A DNA stretch of 64,000 nucleotides from an uncultured Alphaproteobacteria bacterium. Lineage in GTDB: Bacteria > Pseudomonadota > Alphaproteobacteria > Caulobacterales > Caulobacteraceae. The stretch spans positions 1 through 64,000 of the forward strand of contig CAIVVM010000020.1 in NCBI GenBank assembly GCA_903909375.1, given 5' to 3'. Shown piece by piece: positions 1 through 8,615 of the stretch. Numbering within the stretch: the first letter of the stretch is position 1; each line of letters starts with the position of its first letter. A program made the translations under genes and the position numbers. Under the pieces are notes generated by a model that saw nothing but the letters and a program-made list of their open reading frames with translations, did no database searches and had not been told where the DNA came from.

Positions 1-2
1 AC

Positions 3-137
3 CAGATCGCCGCCGCCGTCGTCGCCTTCAACAACACCCCGCGACAATGCCTGGACTTCCGCACCCCGGTTGAGGTCTTCTCCAAGCACCTGTTGCACTT
101 CAAACGAGAATCCACCTCCCGGCATTCGCCGGGATGA
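3..137 (+). CDS. IS30-type transposase, C-terminal end (partial)
   Basis: Only the last 44 codons are in the window; the gene enters from the left edge. The readable tail contains FNNTPRQCLDFRTPVEVF, which matches the conserved C-terminal end of IS30-family DDE transposases (an NNTPRK-LDF-TP-E-F pattern). This enzyme class moves its own insertion sequence. The terminal inverted repeat of the element could not be delimited. The element stands next to the beta-lactamase gene, which is read toward it. Family assignment rests on this short motif only. Confidence 0.75.
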   Translation, partial: QIAAAVVAFNNTPRQCLDFRTPVEVFSKHLLHFKRESTSRHSPG

Positions 138-178
138 GCGGAACGTTTTTGAATTTCGCCGCTAAACTCGTCCGGAGC

Positions 179-1276
179 CTAGTCAGCCGTCTGGATACCT
201 GCAGTCCGGTCCCAATCCTCGGCCACCGCCTGGGTCACCGATTGCATGAAGGCCAGTCGCTCGGGCACCGGCTTCCAGGTCCGCCGCATCATCACCGCCA
301 CCGCATAGACGCGCCCGTCCGGCGCGGTGAGCAGGCCCACGTCGTTGATGCCGACCGAGGCGCCGGCGAAGTCCTGGCCGGTCCCGGTCTTGTGCGCGAT
401 GGACCAGCCGCTGGGCAGGCCACCCTTCAGTCGCCGTGGACCGGTCCGCGCCTGCGCCATCCAGTCCAGCACGCGAGCCGTCGAAGCCGCCGACAGCAGT
501 TCGCCCCGCGCCAGCGCCGCCAGCGCCGCAGTGATCGCGCCCGGCGCAGCGCCATCCAGGGGCGCGGCCAGATAGGCGTCCAGGGCGGCTTGCCGCGTCG
601 CCCTTGGCAGGGCCTCTCGCGCCGCCTGGAAGTTCCAGCCGATCCCATAGTCCGGTTGCCAGACGAGCCCGGCGGTCAGCGCCTGCAGGTCGCGCTCGAA
701 CGCGCCCACCTTGACGCCGGTGAGACCCATTCCCTGCAGCCCCAGCGCGACGCCGTCGGGGCCGCCCAGTTCGCGCATCAACCGGTCATTCGCGGCATTG
801 TCGCTCTCCACCAGCGCGCGGCGCAGCAGATCCGAGATGGTGGTCTGGTAGCCGCCCGGGCCGATTCTATAGGCCACGGGCTGGAAGAACACTGAGCGGT
901 CCGCTTCGCCGAGGGTGACGACGGCGTCCGGGTTGATACGTCCATCATCCACCGCCCGCATAACCGCGATGGCGACCCAGAGCTTGGAGACGCTCTGCTG
1001 GGGATAGGGGCGATCCGCATCGACGCCGGCCGTCCAGCCGGTGGCGACGTCAGTGACCGCAAGGCCCACCTCCTCGCCATAGGCGCCGGCCAGGGTCTCC
1101 AGTCGGGACTGCAACGCCGCCGGGGCCGGGGGGACGGGTTTGGCCACCTGCAGCAGTCCCGCCAGACCGGGACCGCCCGAGGTCAATCGCACCGACCGGT
1201 CGGCGATCGCGAGGCCGCCCGCCACGGCGCCGGCCAGAACGATAGCCGCAACCAGAACGAGCTTCATCAAGCGCAT
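179..1276 (-). CDS. class A beta-lactamase family protein
   Basis: A 365-residue protein with an N-terminal membrane or signal segment (residues 5-26), so probably periplasmic. It shows the serine beta-lactamase motifs in order: SVSK at 95-98 (nucleophile Ser95), SDN at 158-160 and KTG at 296-298. Glu194 lies 36 residues after the SDN serine, as expected for the omega-loop general base, but the motif reads ERDLQ where ExxLN is usual. The start is the ATG at 1276, preceded by AGGAA; longer upstream readings would run into the exporter gene. It lies 20 nt downstream of the CDF exporter, so co-transcription is likely. Whether it hydrolyses beta-lactams well is uncertain given the Gln at the Asn170 position. 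Confidence 0.85.
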   Translation of the reverse strand: MRLMKLVLVAAIVLAGAVAGGLAIADRSVRLTSGGPGLAGLLQVAKPVPPAPAALQSRLETLAGAYGEEVGLAVTDVATGWTAGVDADRPYPQQSVSKLWVAIAVMRAVDDGRINPDAVVTLGEADRSVFFQPVAYRIGPGGYQTTISDLLRRALVESDNAANDRLMRELGGPDGVALGLQGMGLTGVKVGAFERDLQALTAGLVWQPDYGIGWNFQAAREALPRATRQAALDAYLAAPLDGAAPGAITAALAALARGELLSAASTARVLDWMAQARTGPRRLKGGLPSGWSIAHKTGTGQDFAGASVGINDVGLLTAPDGRVYAVAVMMRRTWKPVPERLAFMQSVTQAVAEDWDRTAGIQTAD

Positions 1277-1296
1277 GTATTCCTGCCCTGTCCGGC

Positions 1297-2262
1297 TCAG
1301 GCGTGACTGTGGCCTGCGTGGTTGTGGGCGCCATCGGCCCGCGCCCGCACCTCTACGGTCACATGCGACAGGCCGCCCAGTCCAGCCAGCCGCTCGTGAT
1401 AGACGCCTGCAGGGGCCGGATGATCGGCGGCGATGACCGCAATCACCGCATGATGCCCGGGGCCGAGGCGCCAGAGGTGCAGATCGACGAGTTCCTCGCC
1501 CCCGGAGGTCAGCCTGCGGCGCACCTCGGCCGTCAGGTCGCGCGATGGATTGATGTCCAGCAGGGCGGCGCCGGTGCGGCGCAGCAGGGTCCAGGCGAAA
1601 TGCCCGACCAGCCCGGCGGCCAGCAGCCCCGCCAGCGGATCCGCCATTTCCCAACCAAGCTGTCGACCGGCCAACAGGGCAAAGAAGGCGATCACTGACA
1701 CCGCTGCATCGGCGGTCAGATGCAGGTGCGCGGCCGAAAGATTGAGGTCGCCCTCCGCATCGTTGCGCGCCGCCGTCGCGCCCGTGGGCCGGAGCAGCAG
1801 GATGCAGACCACATTGACGGCGAGTCCCCCGGCGGCGATCGGCAAGGCGTCACCGAAATGCACATGTTCCGGGCTGAGCAACCGTTGGCCGCTCTCCACG
1901 GCAATCATCACGGCCGTGGCGGCCAGCACCAGGGCGTTGGTGAACCCGGCCAGATATCCCACCTTGCCGGTGCCAAAGCTGAAGGCCGGATTGGCCGCGT
2001 GGCGCCGCGCCAGGGCATAGGCGGCCGAGGCCACCAACAGCGAGGCGACATGGGCGCCCATGTGCAGCCCGCTGGCGGTCAGGGCGATCGAGCCGGTCGC
2101 GGCGCCGCCGGCCAGCAACGCCACCAGGGTGCCCATGCAGATCACGGTCACGAGCCAGGTGCGCCGCTCGTTGCGCACGTGATCCGCGCCCAGATAGGTA
2201 CGGTTCTGCCGAAAGGCGTCCAGCGCCGCTTCAGAGGGCGCGAGGGGTTCATTCAGGGCCAT
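1297..2262 (-). CDS. dmeF: CDF-family divalent cation exporter, DmeF-like
   Basis: A 321-residue cation diffusion facilitator predicted to export Zn, Co, Cd or Ni across the inner membrane. Six hydrophobic segments run from about residue 35 to 225. The TM2 metal region reads SGLHMGAH, where DmeF relatives usually have ADGxH, so the first Asp is Ser. The TM5 motif HLTAD is intact. A soluble C-terminal domain and a His-rich tail (NHAGHSHA) follow. The ATG at 2262 is directly preceded by a TGTTA-N5-TAACA palindrome covering the ribosome-binding region. The gene is divergent from a CobW-type GTPase, which supports a role in metal homeostasis. Metal specificity is not shown by the sequence. Confidence 0.85.
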   Translation of the reverse strand: MALNEPLAPSEAALDAFRQNRTYLGADHVRNERRTWLVTVICMGTLVALLAGGAATGSIALTASGLHMGAHVASLLVASAAYALARRHAANPAFSFGTGKVGYLAGFTNALVLAATAVMIAVESGQRLLSPEHVHFGDALPIAAGGLAVNVVCILLLRPTGATAARNDAEGDLNLSAAHLHLTADAAVSVIAFFALLAGRQLGWEMADPLAGLLAAGLVGHFAWTLLRRTGAALLDINPSRDLTAEVRRRLTSGGEELVDLHLWRLGPGHHAVIAVIAADHPAPAGVYHERLAGLGGLSHVTVEVRARADGAHNHAGHSHA

Positions 2263-2263
2263 T

Positions 2264-2278
2264 TGTTACTTCATAACA
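2264..2278. promoter_or_regulatory. palindrome TGTTA-N5-TAACA, candidate metalloregulator operator
   Basis: A perfect 5-bp inverted repeat with a 5-nt spacer lies 1 nt upstream of the exporter ATG, in the 87-nt gap between the divergent CDF exporter and CobW GTPase genes. On the minus strand it reads TGTTATGAAGTAACA, close to the TGTTAT-n3-ATAACA type of box used by Zur/Fur proteins in alphaproteobacteria (from memory). Binding of either gene's promoter by Zur is inferred from the site and neighbours. Confidence 0.45.
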
Positions 2279-2349
2279 CTAAATGGCCGAAAGGCCAGCT
2301 TTGCGAACGCCCCTTCATAAGTCTGTGTCCAGGCTCTACATGGTCAGCC

Positions 2350-3441
2350 ATGAGCGAAACTCTTGTGACCAAAATCCCCGTCACCGTCCTGACCGGCTAT
2401 CTCGGCGCCGGCAAGACCACCCTGCTGAACCGGATTCTCTCGGAGAACCACGGCAAGACCTATGCGGTGATCGTCAATGAATTCGGCGAGATCGGCATCG
2501 ACAACGACCTGATCGTCGGGGCCGACGAAGAGGTCTTCGAGATGAACAACGGCTGCGTCTGTTGCACGGTGCGCGGCGACCTGATCCGGGTTCTGTCGGG
2601 CCTGATGAAGCGGAAGGGCACGTTCGACGGGATCATCGTGGAGACGACGGGACTGGCCGATCCGGCGCCCGTGGCTCAAACCTTCTTTGTGGACGACGAC
2701 GTCCGCGCCCGGACCCAGCTGGACAGCGTCACAACCGTGGTCGACGCCAAGCACCTGCCCCTGCGCCTGAAAGACAGTCGCGAGGCTGCCGAGCAGATCG
2801 CATTCGCCGACCAGATCATCCTCAACAAGACCGATCTCGTCACCGAGGCCGAGTTGATCGAGGTGGAAAAAGCGATTCGCACACTCAATCCGCTGGCCCC
2901 GATCCGTCGGGCCGAGCGCTCCAACGTGCCGCTGGACTCGATCCTGGGCCAGCACGCCTTCGACCTGGGCCGGATAACCGAACTACAGCCCCACTTCCTC
3001 AACCCGGGGCATGGCGAAGCCGGCCATGTGCATGATGAGCACTGCGACCACGATCATGACCATCACGTCCACGACGAGCATTGCGGACATGACCACGACC
3101 ACCATGAGCATCACGCGCACATCCACGATCACGTGGCCGAGAGCGGGATCTCGTCGATTTCACTGACCTCGCAAAAGCCCATTGACGGCAATCGCGTCAC
3201 GGCCTGGCTCAACAATGTGCTGCAGACGCAGGGGATCGATATCCTGCGGGCAAAAGGCATCCTCGACGTGAAGGGCGAGGAGCGGCGGCTGGTTTTCCAG
3301 GCCGTCCACATGATCCTGGAGGGCGACTTTCAGGGACCGTGGAAGGACACCGACAACCGCTATTCGCGGCTGGTGTTCATCGGTCGCAATCTGGACGAGG
3401 CGGGCCTGAGGGCCGGCTTCGAGAGCTGTATCGCGGCCTAG
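2350..3441 (+). CDS. CobW/COG0523-family GTPase, putative zinc chaperone
   Basis: A 363-residue G3E-family GTPase that probably hands a metal ion (most likely Zn) to client proteins. Walker A is GYLGAGKTT (16-24), the metal-binding CVCC motif is at 69-72 and the NKTD guanine motif at 158-161. A strongly His/Asp/Cys-rich loop fills about residues 225-260, followed by the CobW C-terminal domain. The start is the ATG at 2350; the frame is open much further upstream, but that part overlaps the divergent exporter and has no homology-like content. Divergent pairing with a CDF exporter fits a zinc-limitation and zinc-excess locus. The client protein is unknown. Confidence 0.88.
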   Translation: MSETLVTKIPVTVLTGYLGAGKTTLLNRILSENHGKTYAVIVNEFGEIGIDNDLIVGADEEVFEMNNGCVCCTVRGDLIRVLSGLMKRKGTFDGIIVETTGLADPAPVAQTFFVDDDVRARTQLDSVTTVVDAKHLPLRLKDSREAAEQIAFADQIILNKTDLVTEAELIEVEKAIRTLNPLAPIRRAERSNVPLDSILGQHAFDLGRITELQPHFLNPGHGEAGHVHDEHCDHDHDHHVHDEHCGHDHDHHEHHAHIHDHVAESGISSISLTSQKPIDGNRVTAWLNNVLQTQGIDILRAKGILDVKGEERRLVFQAVHMILEGDFQGPWKDTDNRYSRLVFIGRNLDEAGLRAGFESCIAA

Positions 3442-3635
3442 GCGGCTTGCCGGGTCACGAGCTGGCGCAGGCGGCTTTCAGCCTCGATCTCTGGCTGCAG
3501 GATCCCGCACCCCTCTGTGATGCGTCCGCCGCGCCATTCCAGCACCATGCGCCGGCCTTCGAGACGGTAACGGCCCCGGTAGGTCGAGGGGCCGGCGGCG
3601 ACCTGGTCGGATTCCCACATCGGACTTGCGCCCAT
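3438..3635 (-). CDS. small hypothetical protein
   Basis: A possible 65-residue protein, tail-to-tail with the CobW gene (4-nt overlap). The sequence has a plausible folded core ([18 protein letters not shown]) and is not recognised. Against it: the ATG at 3635 comes immediately after the T-run of the exbD terminator and has no Shine-Dalgarno. A start at residue 6 (3620) would be equally weak. It may be real with another start, or spurious. Confidence 0.3.
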   Translation of the reverse strand: MGASPMWESDQVAAGPSTYRGRYRLEGRRMVLEWRGGRITEGCGILQPEIEAESRLRQLVTRQAA

Positions 3636-3664
3636 GAAAAAGCCCGCCGGGCGCGAACCCGGCG
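3636..3664 (-). terminator. rho-independent terminator of exbD
   Basis: On the minus strand a 7-bp GC stem (CGCCGGG / CCCGGCG, 6-nt loop) is followed by a run of five T. It lies 31 nt past the exbD stop codon, the expected place for an intrinsic terminator. Confidence 0.75.
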
Positions 3665-3694
3665 AGCGATTTCAAACCTGACGAGACCGCCGGG

Positions 3695-4138
3695 CTAGAG
3701 TTCTTCGTTGATCAGGGCCACCTGATAGAAACCGTTGCCCTGCAGGTCGTTCATGACAGCCATGAACTCGCCGTACAGAACGTCGCGGTCGCCGCGGATA
3801 TAGACCCGCTGCTCGGTGACCGGAATGTTGGGCTCATCGCGCTGAAGCGTGAGGGTCAGGTCGCCGGTCAGGCGCTCCAGGGTCGTCGGAGCCTCGCCGA
3901 TGAAGATCGCACCACCACGCTGGAGGTTGATCAGGATCGGCTCCTTCACCTTGGTGCCGGGGGGCGGCGGGATCGCCGGGGGGAGGTCCAGCTTGATCGA
4001 GACCGTCGCGGCCGGGATCGACACCATGAAGATAATCAGGAGCACGAGCATAACGTCCACGAAGGGCGTGACGTTCATGTCCGAGTTCTGGTTCAGGCTG
4101 AATTTGCCGCCTTTAGCACCGCCGACTTTCGCCGCCAT
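3695..4138 (-). CDS. exbD: ExbD/TolR-family biopolymer transport protein
   Basis: A 147-residue inner-membrane protein that couples the proton motive force to TonB- or Tol-type machinery together with an ExbB/TolQ partner. A short cytoplasmic N-terminus leads into MNVTPFVDVMLVLLIIFMV (about residues 21-39), a single TM helix holding the conserved Asp (FVDVMLVLL). A periplasmic domain of about 100 residues follows. No exbB or tonB is adjacent: the upstream gene is divergent and unrelated, and a terminator sits downstream. It may therefore be a standalone or second copy. The ExbD versus TolR choice is open. Confidence 0.88.
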   Translation of the reverse strand: MAAKVGGAKGGKFSLNQNSDMNVTPFVDVMLVLLIIFMVSIPAATVSIKLDLPPAIPPPPGTKVKEPILINLQRGGAIFIGEAPTTLERLTGDLTLTLQRDEPNIPVTEQRVYIRGDRDVLYGEFMAVMNDLQGNGFYQVALINEEL

Positions 4139-4298
4139 ACCTGCGAATTCCTTCCCAAGGACCCATCAGCCGGGCCTGTCGGGAGGACCATTGGCAAGCT
4201 GTTAGGAGGTTGTAAAGCCGAAAGCGCGCGAAGCGGGCCTGCACCCCGGATTCGTTCCCGTGCTTGCCCATCAAGGCATCATGGTTCTAGGGGAAGCC

Positions 4299-5267
4299 AT
4301 GACTTTCAGCTTTGACGCCTTCGTCACGACCGCCCTGTTTGACCGGACCGGTCGCGCCGCCTTCGCCCTTGGCGACGGGACGATCCGGTTCGAGGGGGGC
4401 GAGGTTGCCGCCGCCCATGACGGCGCCGTGCTGGCGGCCTGCCTGGCGCCTGCCGGCGACGCCATCCTGACGGGTGGGGATGATGGTCGGGTGATGATTT
4501 CCACCGCGTCTGGCGTAACGGAGATCGCCAGGATCGCCGGTCGCTGGATCGACGCCGTCGCCGCCTCTTCCGAATCGAAGCTGATCGCCTTCTCCGCCGG
4601 GCGCGACCTGCATGTGCGCGATATGGCCGACCCGGCCTTCACTCGCACCTTCGCCCACGAGAAATCCGTCGCCGACGTGGCCTTCGATCCCAAGGGCCGC
4701 CGCCTCGCTGTGGCCACCTATGGCGGGGTCTGGTTCTGGTACGCCCGGATCGCCGATCAGAAACCTGCGATCTACAAGTGGGCGGGCAGCCATGTGGGCG
4801 TCTGCTGGAGCCCGGACGGCAAGTTCCTGATGAGCGCCATGCAGGAGAACCAGTTGCATGGCTGGCGCGTGGCCGATGAGAAGAACCTGCGCATGGGCGG
4901 TTACCCGGCCAAGGTGAAGTCCATGGCCTTCATGTCGAAGGGCGCGCTGATGGCCACCTCCGGCGCCAACGGCGCGGTCTGCTGGCCCTTCGCCGGCGCC
5001 ACCGGGCCCATGGGCAAGCAGGCTGCCGAGATCGGCTATGACGACGCCGCGCTCTCGACCCGCATCGCTGCGGCGCCTGACAAGACCTGGCTGGCGACGG
5101 GGCTGGACGACGGCCGGGTCTGGGCCGCCAATGTCACAGGAGAACGAATCGTGACGCTCAAGGCGGAAAAGGGCGCCGCGATCTCGGCTTTGGCCATGAG
5201 CCCTGATGCGAAACGCGTGGCCTGGGGCGATGAGGACGGTAACGCCGGGGTGGCCGTGATCGAATGA
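4299..5267 (+). CDS. WD40-like beta-propeller protein
   Basis: A 322-residue soluble protein made of repeats of about 40 residues with SPDGK/SPDAK-type turns (for example CWSPDGKFL and AMSPDAKRV) and GG.DG-type loops, typical of a WD40-like propeller. Such folds are scaffolds; no enzyme motif is seen. Start chosen at 4299 because AGGGGAAG lies 3-10 nt upstream; ATGs at 4260 and 4281 have poorer sites. No signal peptide, so cytoplasmic. The stop overlaps the start of the next gene by 4 nt (ATGA), implying translational coupling and a shared function with that uncharacterised protein. Confidence 0.8.
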   Translation: MTFSFDAFVTTALFDRTGRAAFALGDGTIRFEGGEVAAAHDGAVLAACLAPAGDAILTGGDDGRVMISTASGVTEIARIAGRWIDAVAASSESKLIAFSAGRDLHVRDMADPAFTRTFAHEKSVADVAFDPKGRRLAVATYGGVWFWYARIADQKPAIYKWAGSHVGVCWSPDGKFLMSAMQENQLHGWRVADEKNLRMGGYPAKVKSMAFMSKGALMATSGANGAVCWPFAGATGPMGKQAAEIGYDDAALSTRIAAAPDKTWLATGLDDGRVWAANVTGERIVTLKAEKGAAISALAMSPDAKRVAWGDEDGNAGVAVIE

Positions 5268-6025
5268 GCGGGGATCGAGCTGAGCGGGCTGAGCGGCTGG
5301 GGCCTTACTTCGAGGTACAGTTACGATTGGCCCGCCGGATGGCGGAACTGCGCAAGGAGCCGCTTGGTCAGGCAGCGCTCCGCTATACCAACTTCCACCG
5401 ACGCTTTGGCCTGGGTACGCCGCCAGAGACGCCGACCGGGCCCTGGATCAGCTTTGCCAAGGACCTCGACCGCCTGGACGAGCTGAAGGACCAGTTGGCC
5501 CTGACACAGGCGACGTTTCGGGTCATGCCCGAGGAGATTCTACCGCCGCCGCCGAAGCAGGCTTACGGCTGTTTTGCGCACGATCCTCCGGACGCGGACG
5601 GCGAGGTTCAGATCCACTTCAACAACGCCGACACGGACAGCCTTGGCGGTCCGCTGGCCTGGGAGAAGCAGTCGCGCCGCCGTGCCGATCTGAGCGCCAT
5701 GGTCGCGGCCATACGTGCAGCGCATCCGGACGCGCGGATCATCCGGGGCCGCTCCTGGCTTTACAACCTGAAAGCCTATCTTCGCCTTTTCCCATCCGAC
5801 TATGCGGCCTCTGCACGTCTCGAGACCGGCGTCGTCAATCTGCACGGCAATTCCAGCTGGGGTCAGATGATCGATAGTCAGGAGACCGTGCGACCGGACT
5901 TCCGGGACCGCCTGCTGGCCAACCTCCCGCACATCGACCCTGCTGCGCCGTGGCGCGCGTTTCCGCTGCAGGTCATGCGGGTCAGCGCGCCCCTTGAAAG
6001 CTTCGAAGCTTTCTACGGCCTCTGA
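5264..6025 (+). CDS. conserved hypothetical protein, coupled to the beta-propeller gene
   Basis: A 253-residue cytoplasmic protein with no signal peptide or membrane segment. I do not recognise the family. Visible features are a basic helical N-terminus, a Pro-rich hinge (EEILPPPPKQ, about residues 90-99) and a C-terminal half rich in aromatic and basic residues (IIRGRSWLYNLKAYLRLFP, HGNSSWGQMID). It is read by ATGA overlap from the propeller gene, so the two products are probably made in equal amounts and may bind each other. Confidence 0.7.
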   Translation: MSGDRAERAERLGPYFEVQLRLARRMAELRKEPLGQAALRYTNFHRRFGLGTPPETPTGPWISFAKDLDRLDELKDQLALTQATFRVMPEEILPPPPKQAYGCFAHDPPDADGEVQIHFNNADTDSLGGPLAWEKQSRRRADLSAMVAAIRAAHPDARIIRGRSWLYNLKAYLRLFPSDYAASARLETGVVNLHGNSSWGQMIDSQETVRPDFRDRLLANLPHIDPAAPWRAFPLQVMRVSAPLESFEAFYGL

Positions 6026-6030
6026 GCCCC

Positions 6031-6969
6031 CTAGCGGATCGCGATGGGATTGATCACCACCTGCACGGTGCCGACAAAACGCGGCTGGCCCAGCACGAAC
6101 AGGAACTCGCTCACCCCGTCCGCCGCCAGCAAACCCACGTTGACGTTCTCCAGAATGTGCACGCCCTTCCTGGCCAGCAGGGTCTGGTGCACCACGAACG
6201 GACGGTTCGGGTCGGCGAAGGGGATGTGCTCCAGCGTGATGGTGTCAGCTCCGATGGCCACCACGCCCTGATCGGCCAGCCAGATCGCGCCGTCCTCGCC
6301 AAGCCCTGGCGTCGTGTCCTGGAACGCCTTGCGATCGCTGTTCATCTTGGCCGCCATCCAGCCGGTGTGGAACAGTACCACGTCGCCCTTGCCGACGGTC
6401 ACCTTCTGGGCCCGCATCGCCGCCTGGATTTCGGCGCGGTTGAAGGCCTGGCCTGCGGTCATGGGCTTGCCGAAGTATTTCAGCATGTCGATCACCACCC
6501 CGCGGGTGACAATCGGCGGCACGTTCGAGAGCTCCAGCGTCTTGAACCCCTGAGGTGTGTTCAGTTCGTCACGGGTCAGCCCGTTGTAGTAGCGGTGGTC
6601 GATGCCCAGGTGGCCCAGGCCGTCCATCTGGGTGCCGATCCCCATGCTGGTGGTGACTTTTTCATCGAAAGCGGTGGCCTTGTTGGCGCCCAGCGGCGGT
6701 TGGCCGGCCGGCGGGGTGACGATGATCTCGGCCTTGTAGCCGCGATCGCCATAGACGGCGCTGTCTGGCCCGGTGGGGATGCCCAGGGCGTAGACCTTGC
6801 CGGTCTTCACCAGCGCTGCGGCCCGCTTCACACCCTCCGGCGACAGGTTGCCCACGGCGCCGAGGGTGTCAGATGCGCCGTACTTTGATGGATACCAGCG
6901 CTCCTGCGCCGAGGCCGCCCCGGCCATGCACAACGCGCTCAGCGCCAGGACCATACCTGATCGAACCAT
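6031..6969 (-). CDS. cyclase-family (kynurenine formamidase-like) secreted hydrolase
   Basis: A 312-residue protein with a signal peptide (cleavage near ASAQ-E, residue 22), hence periplasmic. The body matches the cyclase/kynurenine-formamidase superfamily: GIGTQMDGLGHLG corresponds to the HxGTHxDxxxH metal motif, and VVLFHTGW and IGADTITLEH are later conserved blocks. In place of the first motif His there is Gln in GTQMD, a variant seen in secreted members of the superfamily (from memory). Such proteins hydrolyse amides or esters with Mn or Zn; the substrate cannot be told here. It is a single gene, convergent with the hypothetical gene ending at 6025. Confidence 0.8.
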   Translation of the reverse strand: MVRSGMVLALSALCMAGAASAQERWYPSKYGASDTLGAVGNLSPEGVKRAAALVKTGKVYALGIPTGPDSAVYGDRGYKAEIIVTPPAGQPPLGANKATAFDEKVTTSMGIGTQMDGLGHLGIDHRYYNGLTRDELNTPQGFKTLELSNVPPIVTRGVVIDMLKYFGKPMTAGQAFNRAEIQAAMRAQKVTVGKGDVVLFHTGWMAAKMNSDRKAFQDTTPGLGEDGAIWLADQGVVAIGADTITLEHIPFADPNRPFVVHQTLLARKGVHILENVNVGLLAADGVSEFLFVLGQPRFVGTVQVVINPIAIR

Positions 6970-7036
6970 GTTTCCGCCCTTTGCCGTGTTTTGATTGGCG
7001 CCAGCCTGTCACGGCCCGGGCGGCGTGCAAAGGGCT

Positions 7037-8578
7037 TCAGGGCTTCGGCGCGAAACGGCTTGCCGGATTCCAGGTGGGCTTTGCCGGCGCATTCGCCACG
7101 GTCTGGGCCAGCTTATAGAAGAAGCGGTGGAACGCACCTGCCGCCTCGAAGTCCATGGGCTGGTTGATGTCGTCCTGCGGACGGTGATAGCGGACCTCAT
7201 ACCACTCGCGATACCGGGCTTCGGCCTCTGTCCCAGGCTCATAGCCAAAGATGAAGCCTGTGGCCGGTACGCCGATCTGCAGAAATGGATAGTGGTCGGC
7301 CCGCGTCAGCAGGCTGCGCTCGGGCTCGGGATCGGCCTGGGTGCGAATGCCCATCGATCCGGCCACCGTGCGGACGGTCTCCCCCAGGCTGGTGTCGTTG
7401 ATGGCCAGGACCGTCATCAGCTTCAAGGGGAACAGCGGCCGCAACTGGTCCAGGTTGATGTTGGCCGCCAGGGAGGCCTTCGGCACGGTCGGGTTCTTCG
7501 TGAACCAGTAGGCTCCCAGGAGACCCTTCTCCTCGCCGGTGAAGGCCGCCAGCAGGATGCTGCGCTTGAGGGGCTTGCCGCGATGGTTCTCGGCGAAGCG
7601 GATCAGGGTGGCCACATAGGCCGCGTCATCCAGGGCGCCGTTGTAGAGGCTGTCGCCGGCTACCGGCTCGCCGAAGCCATAGCCGTCCAGATGAGCTGAG
7701 AGCACGAGGTGTTCCGCAGCCAGCTTCCGATCTGATCCGGGCAGCACGGCCAGCACATTGGTGGCGGTGTAGTCACGCCGGCTGGTCTCGAACCGCGCGG
7801 TGAATGTTCCGGGCAGGTCGAACACCGGCAGCGGCTGTTTCGCCCCGCCGGCCGCCATGACCACCGCGCCGTCATGGCCCGAGCCCTCGGCCAGTCGCGC
7901 GAAGGCTGGAACGCTCATGGTCATCACGACGAACCCGCCGGTCCTGGGCGGCGGCGCATCTGCCAGCGTGATCGACCGCGCATAGGCTGCCGGCCAGCGA
8001 AATGGCTCTATCGTGAAACCTGGATCGTCAACCTGGATAAGGCCGAGCGCGCCAGCCACCTGGGCGTTTCGAACCCGCTCGGCGCCCGTGGTCAGGCCCG
8101 CCCGCCGCGTATTGATGCAGGCCACCACCTTGCCGCCAGAGCCGGTCAGGTCTTCCGGGCGGCAATAGCCCGCGAACCGAAGGGGCGCTTCGAGGCGCGG
8201 CGGCAGATCGTCTGCCGCGCGAACGCTGAACTCCTTCAGAAAGGCCAGATGGCGGTCTGCGGTCCCTTCCTGGATCAGGGCGACCACTGCAGAATCGACC
8301 CGGCTTTCATGCACCGGGAAGGTCTGGAAAAAGGATCCATTGTCCCCGGCGGGTTTCCAACCGGCAGCCCTGAACTTGTCAGCGACCAGACGGCCAGCGC
8401 GATCGTGGCCCGAAGAGCCGATATCCCGGCCCTCCATGGCGTCAGACGAGAGCTGTTCGGTGATCCGCCACCAGGCCCGGGTATCGGGGTCCCGGATGGA
8501 CGCAGTGCGAGGCTCGGCCGAGGTCGGGGTCGACAGGGTCGCGATCAATCCGGCGACGAGAAGAGAGCGGAACATCAT
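7037..8578 (-). CDS. M28-family zinc metallopeptidase, secreted
   Basis: A 513-residue protein with an N-terminal signal peptide (ends near TSAEP). It has a PA-like insert region in the first half and an M28 catalytic domain in the second. LSAHLDGYG carries the first zinc His and Asp, ALDDAA the bridging Asp, and TGEEKGLLGAYWF the catalytic and ligand Glu pair. These enzymes are periplasmic or extracellular aminopeptidases or carboxypeptidases. A second M28 gene lies at 23303. The gene follows the cyclase gene's start at a distance of about 70 nt and is read in the same direction, but a shared transcript is not evident. Confidence 0.88.
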   Translation of the reverse strand: MMFRSLLVAGLIATLSTPTSAEPRTASIRDPDTRAWWRITEQLSSDAMEGRDIGSSGHDRAGRLVADKFRAAGWKPAGDNGSFFQTFPVHESRVDSAVVALIQEGTADRHLAFLKEFSVRAADDLPPRLEAPLRFAGYCRPEDLTGSGGKVVACINTRRAGLTTGAERVRNAQVAGALGLIQVDDPGFTIEPFRWPAAYARSITLADAPPPRTGGFVVMTMSVPAFARLAEGSGHDGAVVMAAGGAKQPLPVFDLPGTFTARFETSRRDYTATNVLAVLPGSDRKLAAEHLVLSAHLDGYGFGEPVAGDSLYNGALDDAAYVATLIRFAENHRGKPLKRSILLAAFTGEEKGLLGAYWFTKNPTVPKASLAANINLDQLRPLFPLKLMTVLAINDTSLGETVRTVAGSMGIRTQADPEPERSLLTRADHYPFLQIGVPATGFIFGYEPGTEAEARYREWYEVRYHRPQDDINQPMDFEAAGAFHRFFYKLAQTVANAPAKPTWNPASRFAPKP

Positions 8579-8615
8579 GCGCCACGCTCCCAGAGCACAG
8601 GCTGATCCGCAAGGG

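Noticed and set aside
134..895. Long open frame on the plus strand opposite the beta-lactamase
   Set aside because: It is antisense to a gene with complete catalytic motifs, is rich in Arg/His/Gln as expected of a shadow frame, and has no ribosome site.
1720..2349. N-terminal extension of the CobW-type protein
   Set aside because: The frame is open but runs antisense to the CDF exporter; the P-loop starts 15 residues after the ATG at 2350 as in relatives.
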